NCBI GenBank assembly: GCA_963759125.1
Contig: CAVWXN010000004.1
Coordinates: 253,792-317,791 of the forward strand
Source: JABDQA01 sp963759125
GTDB lineage: Bacteria; Desulfobacterota; Desulfobulbia; Desulfobulbales; Desulfocapsaceae
Reading direction: 5' to 3'
DNA length: 64,000 nucleotides
This document shows, one piece after another, positions 35,776 to 43,661 of this stretch. The first letter of the stretch is position 1. Every line of letters begins with the position of its first letter. The notes under the pieces are model-generated. The model ran no database searches, was not told the DNA's origin, and saw only the letters and a list, made by a program, of their open reading frames with translations. The position numbers were made by a program, and so were the translations under genes.

Positions 35776-37161
35776 ATGGACAGAGTGAGCGATAGCGTTG
35801 ACAGCATAACCAAAATACTCCTTATCGCTGTTCTTGTTGTGATGGCAGTTGTCGTCTTTACCCAAGTCATTTTCCGTTATGCGATCAATCTGCCTTTATT
35901 CTGGACCGAGGAATTTGCACGTTACTGCTTGGTCTGGGCGTCTTTGCTCGGGGCTGGGGTTGCGTTTAAACGAGGTGAACACATTGCTGTCACTCTTTTT
36001 ACGGATCGGTTTTTACCAGGACGGAAATCGGTCGTAACCGACTTCATGGTCGATATCTTCGTGGCTATCATCTTAGTGGTAATATTCTGGGGTGGAATAT
36101 CACTTGTTCTTATGACCCGCAGTCAAATCAGTCCAGCACTTCGTATTTCGATGGCAATTCCCTACCTTGCCATCCCGATCGGTTCAGCGATCATGATGGT
36201 TCATCAAATTGCTTCCTCTTATCAGAAGCTTCGTCTAGCAGGGATTGTAAAGGCGAAGCTCAAATTAAAGGTAGCCACGATAACGCCAGAAGGACACCCC
36301 TACAATGCTGGCGCAGCTGAATTTGCCAGACTGATTAACGAACGAACCGGAGGGGTTATCGAGCTTGTCGTCATTCCGGGTGGGATCTCGGATGGCGGAG
36401 AAGAGGCAATTGTCAAAGGGCTTCAGATGGGTACCATCGATCTGGCTATTATATCCACCGGCCCACTGGGTACTTTCAGTCCCGATATCGGGATCATTGA
36501 TTTACCATATTTATTTCGTGATCATGAGCATGTAGACAAGGTGTTTGAAGGGAAAATCGGACAGCAGTTGCTGGACAGTCTTGACATGGTTAAAGGACTT
36601 TCCTTTATGGAAAATGGGTTTCGTCACCTCACCAGTTCATCGCGTCCTTTGCTGGAGCCAAAGGACTGTGTTGGCCTGAAAATCCGTACCATGGATAACC
36701 TCGTACATATGGCATCCATCCGTACCCTTGGCGCAGATCCCGTTCCAATGAAGTGGGGGGGGAAGGTTCTTGATGCTCTTAAAACAGGAGCTATTGATGG
36801 CCAGGAAAACCCTGTTTCGATCATCAGTGCAAACAAACTTAATGAATTTCAAAAATATCTGAGTCTTACCGGGCATTTCTATTCATCAGCTCCGCTGTGC
36901 ATGAATAAAAAGAAATTTGACACGCTTAAACCTGCCTGGCAGGAGGTCTTCCTTGAGTGTGCTGGTGAGGCTGCAGTTTTTGAAAGAAAGCTGGCAAGAG
37001 AAGCAGAGCAAAATCAAATCGAAGCCTTAAAAGCAGAAGGGATGGAAATTTGTACTGTTGATCTGGATGCCTTCACTCAAGCCATGGAGTCTGCAAAATC
37101 ATTTTATCTCAGCAAATATCCAGCTTGGGAAGAAACAGCAAATAAGATAAGTGCCACCTGA
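35776..37161 (+). CDS. Fusion of TRAP small membrane subunit (DctQ) and a DctP-type binding domain
   Basis: 461 residues. Residues 1-146 are a complete DctQ with four helices (about 11-34, 47-64, 86-113, 124-146; motifs FTQVIFRYAINLPLFWTEE and RGEHIAV). Directly after a basic linker (SYQKLRLAGIVKAKLKLK) comes a full DctP domain (165-461: KVATITPEGHPYNAGAAEF, GLKIRTMDNLVH, GAIDGQENPVSI) without any signal peptide. By the usual DctQ topology this domain would face the cytoplasm. It has one extra residue in a G8 run (PMKWGGKVLDAL against PMSWGEVYTSL). Operon with DctP and DctM. Role of the fused domain unknown. Confidence 0.9.
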   Translation: MDRVSDSVDSITKILLIAVLVVMAVVVFTQVIFRYAINLPLFWTEEFARYCLVWASLLGAGVAFKRGEHIAVTLFTDRFLPGRKSVVTDFMVDIFVAIILVVIFWGGISLVLMTRSQISPALRISMAIPYLAIPIGSAIMMVHQIASSYQKLRLAGIVKAKLKLKVATITPEGHPYNAGAAEFARLINERTGGVIELVVIPGGISDGGEEAIVKGLQMGTIDLAIISTGPLGTFSPDIGIIDLPYLFRDHEHVDKVFEGKIGQQLLDSLDMVKGLSFMENGFRHLTSSSRPLLEPKDCVGLKIRTMDNLVHMASIRTLGADPVPMKWGGKVLDALKTGAIDGQENPVSIISANKLNEFQKYLSLTGHFYSSAPLCMNKKKFDTLKPAWQEVFLECAGEAAVFERKLAREAEQNQIEALKAEGMEICTVDLDAFTQAMESAKSFYLSKYPAWEETANKISAT

Positions 37162-37181
37162 AAGACTGAGAGGACAGTAAC

Positions 37182-38474
37182 ATGACAACCATGATTCTTG
37201 TAATTTCGTTTGTTTTCTTTCTCGCTATAGGTGTGCCAATTGCCTTTGTGCTTGGACTTACTCCGCTCGTAACCATGATTGTTCAGGGTGGAACGCCTCT
37301 TATACTTGTGGCTCAAAGGATCTTTACCGGTATGGACAATACGGTACTGATGGCCATTCCTTTTTTCATTCTCGCTGGCAATATCATGAGTCATGGAGGA
37401 ATGACTCACCAGCTAGTGACTTTCTGCAAGGTTTTGGTCGGCTGGTTGCGTGGCGGGCTCGCCTACATCAATGTCGTTATCAGCATGATATTTGCGGGCA
37501 TAACCGGGGCAGCAGTTGCAGATACAAGCGCAATAGGGTCGATTCTCATTCCGGCCATGCAACGGGAAGGCTATGATACCGATTTTTCTGCCGCAGTAAC
37601 CGCGACCTCTTCTACGATAGGCCCTGTTATCCCGCCATCAATTCCCTTTATCATATATGGTGTGCTGGGTGAGGTTTCAATTGCCTCGCTATTCCTTGCC
37701 GGGTTAGTGCCAGGAATACTGTTGGGGCTCTTCATGATGGCCGTTGTTGCTATCTATGCCCATAAGAGAAAATATCCCAAAGAGAAACTGCCTACCCTGA
37801 AAGCGGCTTTAAATTCATTTTATGAGGCAGCGCTTGTACTCATTATGCCTCTCATCATTTTGGGCGGCATATTGACAGGAATCTTCACACCAACTGAAAG
37901 TGCCTGTATCGCAGTGTTCTACGCACTTTTTATCGGTCTCGTCGTGCACCGGGACATCAAGCTCAAGGATCTGCCCAAAATACTGATTGAAACCGGGGTT
38001 ACCAGCTCGCTGGTGATGCTTGTAATCGGTATGGCGAGTATCTTCGCATGGGTCCTGGCGAGCGAACAAGTGCCTCAGATGGTAACAGAGGCAATGCTGA
38101 GTATAACCCAAAACAAGATTCTCATATTGCTGTTAATGAATATCGCCCTTCTTATCATCGGGACGTTTATGGAGACGGCTGCATCATTGATCATTTTGAC
38201 GCCAGTACTTCTCCCATTGATGATTAGTATCGGTGTAGATCCGCTGCATTTTGGGGTTATCCTCGTTTTAAATCTGGTGATCGGCTTAACCACTCCCCCG
38301 GTAGGGGTGTGCCTGTTTATCGCCTGTTCAATTGCCAACACGAGACTTGAAAGAGTTTCCAGGGCAATCATACCCTTCCTGTTATCATCCATTGCGGTGT
38401 TATTGCTCGCGACGTACTGGGAATGGCTTATTTTGGCGGTCCCGGTCGCTTTTGGCTACAAACCCATGTTTTAA
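37182..38474 (+). CDS. TRAP transporter large permease (DctM family)
   Basis: 430 residues with about twelve helices, the ion-coupled transport subunit. Typical: LAIGVPIAFVLGL near the start, GMDNTVLMAIPFFILAGNIM, GAAVADTSAIGSILIPAM, STIGPVIPPSIPFIIYG, GIFTPTESA and NLVIGLTTPPVGVCLF. GAGAGGAC precedes the ATG and the gap to the DctQ-P gene is 20 bp. Together with 34711 and 35776 it makes a complete TRAP system. Confidence 0.94.
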   Translation: MTTMILVISFVFFLAIGVPIAFVLGLTPLVTMIVQGGTPLILVAQRIFTGMDNTVLMAIPFFILAGNIMSHGGMTHQLVTFCKVLVGWLRGGLAYINVVISMIFAGITGAAVADTSAIGSILIPAMQREGYDTDFSAAVTATSSTIGPVIPPSIPFIIYGVLGEVSIASLFLAGLVPGILLGLFMMAVVAIYAHKRKYPKEKLPTLKAALNSFYEAALVLIMPLIILGGILTGIFTPTESACIAVFYALFIGLVVHRDIKLKDLPKILIETGVTSSLVMLVIGMASIFAWVLASEQVPQMVTEAMLSITQNKILILLLMNIALLIIGTFMETAASLIILTPVLLPLMISIGVDPLHFGVILVLNLVIGLTTPPVGVCLFIACSIANTRLERVSRAIIPFLLSSIAVLLLATYWEWLILAVPVAFGYKPMF

Positions 38475-38493
38475 AGGAAATTGGAAGTAAGCT

Positions 38494-39792
38494 ATGAATA
38501 ATAAAGAATTTTTTCTTAAATACGGAAAAAAAACAATTTCCTTTGAGATCCCGGAAGAGTTGCTTCTTTATGATATCAAAGGACGTAACCATCCCCCATA
38601 TGAGGATTTGGCGGAGGCGTATTTGTCCGCTTTGGATCAGCCGATCGATTCACCTCCGTTAAAAAACCTACTAAAACGTACTGACCGTATCGCTATTATC
38701 GTAAGTGATATAACCAGGTCCTGGCAACGAAATGCAGAGACCCTGCCTGTTCTCCTTGATTACTTGAATCGAGGGGGAGTGGCAGACGAACAGGTGACGA
38801 TAATCATAGGGGTTGGCGGACATCGGAAAAATACGGAAGAAGAGTTTATCGAACTTTGTTCTGCAGACGTCTGTCATCGGGTTCGGGTAGTCAATCATGA
38901 TGCCTGGGATTCAGAGAATATGGTCCATGTCGGCAAGACCAGCCGTGGCACAGAAGTTCGAGTTAATCGAATAGTTACCGAGGCCGATAAAGTAATTCTC
39001 ACAGGCGGCGTAATCTACCACTACATGGCTGGTTTTGGAGGAGGCAGGAAAAGTATTTTACCAGGAGTTGCATCAATTGAAACCATTCAGCAGAACCATT
39101 TACTGGGCCTCAAAGAGAAAATCGGCGGCGGTTCCAGTCCGCTTTCTGCCAGTGCGATAACCGAGGGTAACCCGCTGCACGAAGATATGATGGAAATTGC
39201 CGCCTTGGTAGATCCAGACTTTCTTGTCAATGTAGTACCAAATTTGGACGGAGAAATTGCCGGTATCTTTACCGGGAACTGGATTACTGCATGGCATAAG
39301 GCTTGCCAACTGGTCGTAAACATTTTCGGGGTGGAAATTGAACATCAGGCCGACATCGTGATTGCCAGTGCCGGAGGGTATCCCAAAGACATCAATCTTT
39401 ACCAGTCGCAGAAAACCATAGACAACGCTTCCTACGCGATGAAACCCGGAGGGGTGTCAATCATTGTTGCCGAATGTCCGCTCATCGAGGACCCACCAGA
39501 GTTCTTCGATTGGTTCAAACATAAAGATATCGTGTCGTTGGAGAAGGCCGCCCGGCAAAATTTTCTCATATCAGGATGGCTGGCTATCAAGCAACTGGAG
39601 TATGAGCAGTTGGGTACCATTTTGTTACTAACCGAGGAAAAAAATGTGGAGTTAGCCAGCAAGGCGCATGTGGAACCGGTCACAAGCATGGAAGAAGCAT
39701 TACGCATTGCCCTGCAGAGATGTGGAAAGCAGAAGCCTAGCATCACCATAATGTCCCAGGGCGCAAATACTTTTCCAATTTTAAAAAATTAA
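38494..39792 (+). CDS. LarA-family nickel-pincer 2-hydroxyacid racemase/epimerase
   Basis: 432 residues, LarA/DUF2088 family. The catalytic set of lactate racemase is intact and at nearly the same numbers: Asp72 and Arg75 (SDITR), His110 (GVGGHRKNT), His176 (IYHYMAG), Lys186 (GGGRKSILPG, attaches the nickel-pincer cofactor) and His202 (QQNH). It should interconvert C2 epimers of a 2-hydroxy acid. Inside a TRAP/dehydratase operon the substrate is probably a sugar acid, not lactate. The cofactor makers LarB, LarC and LarE are not in the window. GGAAG lies 7 nt before ATG. Confidence 0.88.
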   Translation: MNNKEFFLKYGKKTISFEIPEELLLYDIKGRNHPPYEDLAEAYLSALDQPIDSPPLKNLLKRTDRIAIIVSDITRSWQRNAETLPVLLDYLNRGGVADEQVTIIIGVGGHRKNTEEEFIELCSADVCHRVRVVNHDAWDSENMVHVGKTSRGTEVRVNRIVTEADKVILTGGVIYHYMAGFGGGRKSILPGVASIETIQQNHLLGLKEKIGGGSSPLSASAITEGNPLHEDMMEIAALVDPDFLVNVVPNLDGEIAGIFTGNWITAWHKACQLVVNIFGVEIEHQADIVIASAGGYPKDINLYQSQKTIDNASYAMKPGGVSIIVAECPLIEDPPEFFDWFKHKDIVSLEKAARQNFLISGWLAIKQLEYEQLGTILLLTEEKNVELASKAHVEPVTSMEEALRIALQRCGKQKPSITIMSQGANTFPILKN

Positions 39793-39836
39793 TTGTGTTC
39801 AACAAAAGCTAATAAACACAAGCTAAGGAGATAACC

Positions 39837-40730
39837 ATGGCCAAGAAACCATCCATATTCGATCTTTATCAGATGAAAGCAGCAGGAGAAAAAATCGCCT
39901 GGATTACATCTTACGATTTTCCCACTGCACAGTTCGCTCAAGATGCAGGCATGGAAATGATTTTAGTCGGTGATAGTTTGGGCATGTGCGTATACGGTTA
40001 CAACGGTACCGTTCCTGTAACAATGGACCAGTGCATAGTTCACAGCGAAGCCGTTCGGCGTGGAGCCCCGAAGTGCTTTGTGGTCGGCGACATGCCGCTT
40101 GGTTCCTACCAGGCTTCTGACGAGCAGGCCGTCAACAATGCTGTGCGCTTTTTGAAAGAAGCAGACGTCGATGCCATTAAATTAGAGGGTGGAGTGCGAG
40201 TCTCGAGTCGAATTCAGGCCATTACCGATGCGGGCATCAATGTCATAGGCCACATCGGATTGACCCCTCAAAGCTCAGGTCAACTCGGTGGACACAAGGC
40301 CCAGGGACGTACCGCTGAGACAGCAAAACTCGTGGTTGAAGATGCGCTTGCCGTAGAAGCAGCCGGTGCTAAAATGCTACTTGTTGAAGGAGTCCCGCCA
40401 GAGGTGATGAAATACATTTGGCAGACCTTGGAAATTCCTGTTCTCTCAATCGGAGCCGGCCCGCACTGCGATGGTCAGTTGTTGATAGTGAGCGATTTGA
40501 TTGGCCAGTTTCAGGCTTTCACTCCCAAATTTGTAAAAAAATACTGCAATGTTGCAGAAGTAATTACGAATGCGATGAAAGAGTACGTCGCCGAGGTGAA
40601 AGCGGGCGTCTTTCCCGATGAAGATCGCTATTGCTATCATATGGTCGAAGGAGAAGAAGAGAAATTTCTAAATATTCTAAGTACGGATATAACATCACCG
40701 CACCTGGGAGTACCAGGAGACAAATCCTGA
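39837..40730 (+). CDS. PanB-type hydroxymethyltransferase/aldolase, copy 2
   Basis: 297 residues; second member of the ketopantoate hydroxymethyltransferase family in the same operon. Active-site matches: Asp46 (VGDSLGM), Asp85 (VVGDMPLGSY), Lys115 (IKLEGGV), His139 (GHIGLTPQS) and Glu184 (LVEGVPPE). It keeps the canonical CDGQLLIVSDLIG loop that copy 1 has changed, so the two copies differ in pocket and are not redundant. AAGGAG precedes ATG by 6 nt, 45 bp after the LarA-like gene. Predicted to catalyse a hydroxymethyl transfer from or to tetrahydrofolate; direction inferred from context. Confidence 0.85.
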   Translation: MAKKPSIFDLYQMKAAGEKIAWITSYDFPTAQFAQDAGMEMILVGDSLGMCVYGYNGTVPVTMDQCIVHSEAVRRGAPKCFVVGDMPLGSYQASDEQAVNNAVRFLKEADVDAIKLEGGVRVSSRIQAITDAGINVIGHIGLTPQSSGQLGGHKAQGRTAETAKLVVEDALAVEAAGAKMLLVEGVPPEVMKYIWQTLEIPVLSIGAGPHCDGQLLIVSDLIGQFQAFTPKFVKKYCNVAEVITNAMKEYVAEVKAGVFPDEDRYCYHMVEGEEEKFLNILSTDITSPHLGVPGDKS

Positions 40731-41030
40731 AATTGTCACCACCAAATTAATTGCTCGGCGGGATACTGCTGCCGGCCATTGGCAGGGCGACCGTGATACG
40801 TCCCGGTTGCCCGCCAGATGACCAAAGAATGTTCTCACGGGAAACCTGTGGTTTTATAGTTTCTTCGGCGCAGGTGACATTTCTTTAGCCGACTGTATTC
40901 GAGATGTTCGATGTGTCAATTATGTCCATAGTTGAAATGCTTAGGACTGCGATGGATAGGCAGGACACACCGAGTGGTGCAGTCTTGTCTTACTTTCCCC
41001 TAGAGCAATAAAAGGATGCAGGAGATAAGC
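40731..41030. other. Gap before transketolase
   Basis: About 300 bp, no gene. Imperfect GC-rich symmetry around 40755-40825 could end the TRAP operon, but no clean stem with T-run. Probably holds the transketolase promoter. Confidence 0.4.
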
Positions 41031-42917
41031 ATGTCTTTTCCTATTGATTTGAGTAGCTATCAACCCCTTCGTTTCGATGTTGGTCAAAAAACGCTGAGTG
41101 CAGAGCAAAAACAGCAGATTGGAACCAACATCGCACTGGTCAGAGAAAGTCTGGTCTTTTTTACCGCCCTAGCCAATGTCAAAGGGCTCGGTGGCCATAC
41201 CGGCGGCGCCTACGATATTGTCCCGGAACTACTGATTATTGACGGTTTTATGAAAGGTGATGACAGGCTGGTGCCCGTCTACTTTGATGAGGCCGGCCAC
41301 CGGGTGGCGATTCAATACATGATGGCCGCGCTCAACGGCCACAAGAGCCTGGAGGATTTACTCCATTACCGGGAGTTTGGCAAAGGACTCTACGGTCACC
41401 CGGAACGAAACGAGGAAGCAGGGGTATTTTTCAGCTCAGGCCGGCTTGGCCATATGTGGAGCTATGTGAACGGGGTGGCCGAGGCGGACCGTACCAAAAC
41501 AGTGGTCATGTTCGGCAGCGATGGTTCTCAGCAAGAGGGTGACGACGCCGAGGCAGCCCGCTATGCGGTGGCTCGGGAACTCAACGTCAAGTTATTGATC
41601 GATGACAATGATGTGACCATTGCCGGACACCCAAGTCACTACATGAAGGGATTCGATGTTGCCAACACCCTGGCCGGTCATGGTCTGAAGGTGGACGAAG
41701 GCGACGGAGAGGATATCGAGACCCTGTTTAGGCGAATCGCTTGGGCGCTCTCCAGCGAGGGGCCGGTGGCGCTGGTTAACAAACGCAAGATGGCACCGTC
41801 AGTGCCGGGAATTGAGGGGCTGCCTAAAGGGCATGATGTAATTCCGGTCGAATTCGCCATCGACTATTTATCCGCCAAAGGTCGGCAGGAAGCGGTACAT
41901 ATCCTACAGAACAATACGGACATCAAGCAGACTTCAAACTATCTCGGCAGCAGCGAAGAGAAGGGTAAATGCCGTGATGATTTCGGCAAGGTGATCTGTG
42001 AAATCCTCGATACCATGGAGAACCCAACTGAAAGAGTCCTTGTGGTTGATTCTGATCTCGAAGGATCCTGCGGCCTGCATCACATCCGCAAGAACCATCC
42101 CTCGGTTTATGTATCGGGGGGCATCATGGAACGCAACAATTTTTCGGTTGCCGCCGGATTCGGATCGGAGCCCAATAGGCAGGGGATTATGGGGACATTT
42201 TCGGCCTTTTTGGAAATGCTGATTTCAGAAATCACCATGGCCCGCCTGAACCAAGCCAACGTGCTGGCCCATTTCAGCCATGCCGGTGTCGACGATATGG
42301 CTGATAACACCTGCCACTTTGGGATCAACAATTTCTTTGCCGACAACGGTCTGGCGGATGGCGATACCACCAGGCTGTACTTCCCGGCAGACACTCTGCA
42401 GCTGCGAGCCATGATTGGCCGTATTTTTAATGACAGCGGCCTGCGGTTCATTTTTTCAACCCGCTCCGCCACCCCATTCATTGAAAACGAAACCGGGGAA
42501 CGAGTCTACGGAGAAGGCTACAGTTTTGAACCCGGTAAGGATGAAGTTATCCGTCAGGGGAGTGATGGCTACATTGTTTCCTACGGAGAAATGCTGTATC
42601 GCTGCCTCGATGTGGTTGAACAGCTGAAACAAGAGGGAATCTCTGTTGGTTTAATCAATAAGCCAACCCTCAACGTTATAGATGCAGATCTGCTTGCCCT
42701 GGCGGGTAACAGTCCATTTGTTCTGGTGGTTGAGAGCCAGTCCACCAAAAGCGGGTTGGGGAGCAGATACGGTACCTGGTTGCTGGAGAATGGTTTTGCC
42801 CCCCGATACGCTCACCTTGGTACGTATAGGGAAGGATGTGGCGGTCTTGGCGAACAAATAATGCATCAGGGATGCGACCCCGCAGCAATAAAAGCAAAAG
42901 TGGCCGAACTGCTCTAG
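41031..42917 (+). CDS. tkt: Transketolase
   Basis: 628 residues, thiamine-diphosphate enzyme of the pentose phosphate cycle. N-terminal part with GLGGHTGGAYDI and the ThDP motif GSDGSQQEGDDAE...LLIDDND; middle part with the DLEGSCGLHH and AGFGSEPNRQGI segments; C-terminal domain ending in YREGCGGLGEQIM. ATG 41031 has AGGAG 6 nt upstream, whereas ATG 41016 has none. With transaldolase at 46.0 kb it would pull erythrose-4-phosphate from the apionate route into hexose and pentose phosphates. Confidence 0.9.
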   Translation: MSFPIDLSSYQPLRFDVGQKTLSAEQKQQIGTNIALVRESLVFFTALANVKGLGGHTGGAYDIVPELLIIDGFMKGDDRLVPVYFDEAGHRVAIQYMMAALNGHKSLEDLLHYREFGKGLYGHPERNEEAGVFFSSGRLGHMWSYVNGVAEADRTKTVVMFGSDGSQQEGDDAEAARYAVARELNVKLLIDDNDVTIAGHPSHYMKGFDVANTLAGHGLKVDEGDGEDIETLFRRIAWALSSEGPVALVNKRKMAPSVPGIEGLPKGHDVIPVEFAIDYLSAKGRQEAVHILQNNTDIKQTSNYLGSSEEKGKCRDDFGKVICEILDTMENPTERVLVVDSDLEGSCGLHHIRKNHPSVYVSGGIMERNNFSVAAGFGSEPNRQGIMGTFSAFLEMLISEITMARLNQANVLAHFSHAGVDDMADNTCHFGINNFFADNGLADGDTTRLYFPADTLQLRAMIGRIFNDSGLRFIFSTRSATPFIENETGERVYGEGYSFEPGKDEVIRQGSDGYIVSYGEMLYRCLDVVEQLKQEGISVGLINKPTLNVIDADLLALAGNSPFVLVVESQSTKSGLGSRYGTWLLENGFAPRYAHLGTYREGCGGLGEQIMHQGCDPAAIKAKVAELL

Positions 42918-43129
42918 ACCTGGAGCCGGGATAGTAATTCATGAGTACCGGGATGCGCCTGTAGATGGATGCGCATTTGTTTGAAAGGCTATAGGTCTTG
43001 ACAGCCATAGTGTGCAAGAGCAGCACTTCCACCATTGATCCAATGGCAGACGCCCACCGCCCTTACCCCTTATTAAATTTCGGCTCGGTAAGGAGCATGC
43101 GGTTATCGGAGGCGGCAAGGAGATGAATC

Positions 43130-43595
43130 ATGAGAATGAAAGATGTATTGGGGTTAATCATGGGAGGAGGGAGGGGAACCCGCCTCTATCCCCTGACAAA
43201 AAAAAGGTCCAAGCCGGCGGTTCCCTTGGTGGGCAAATATCGGCTGATCGATGTTCCGGTTAGCAATTGTCTGCATTCTGACATCGACAAGATCGCCATT
43301 CTCACACAGTTCAACTCTGTGTCGCTCCATCGACAAATATTCCAGACCTATCGTAGAGATATGTTTACCGGCGGCTGGGTACAGATCTGGGCCGCTGAGC
43401 AGACCCGATATAGGAATTGGCGACGGATCGATTATCGAAAGCGCGATTATCGACAAGAAGGCCCGTATCGGCCGCGATGTTCATATCCGCAGTCGTCCGG
43501 ACCGGCCCGATTCAGAGAGCGACAACTGGGTGGTGCGGGATGGTCTGGTGGTGATTCCCAAAAGTGGTGTTATCCTCGACAACACGGTTATTTGA
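43130..43595 (+). pseudogene. glgC: glgC (ADP-glucose pyrophosphorylase) with large internal deletion
   Basis: The first 93 codons are a normal GlgC start (LGLIMGGGRGTRLYPLTKKR, KPAVPLVGKYRLIDVPVSNC, TGGWVQIWAAEQT). At about 43403 the sequence jumps, out of frame, to the C-terminal beta-helix (IGIGDGSIIESAIIDKKARI, NWVVRDGLVVIPKSGVILDN), which ends at 43595. Roughly 260 residues, including most of the nucleotidyltransferase domain, are missing. GGAGAT precedes the ATG. Non-functional. Confidence 0.88.
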
Positions 43596-43661
43596 TACAT
43601 AGAAAAGAAATCGGCTGCGGAGAGAATCAAACGATTTTTCTAGAATCAAAGGCACAGAATT

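Noticed and set aside
31917..40730. Pantothenate or branched-chain amino-acid biosynthesis operon
   Set aside because: No panC, panE, ilvC, ilvE or leu genes; instead TRAP transport, a LarA-type enzyme and a GntR/FCD regulator, and two different PanB copies.
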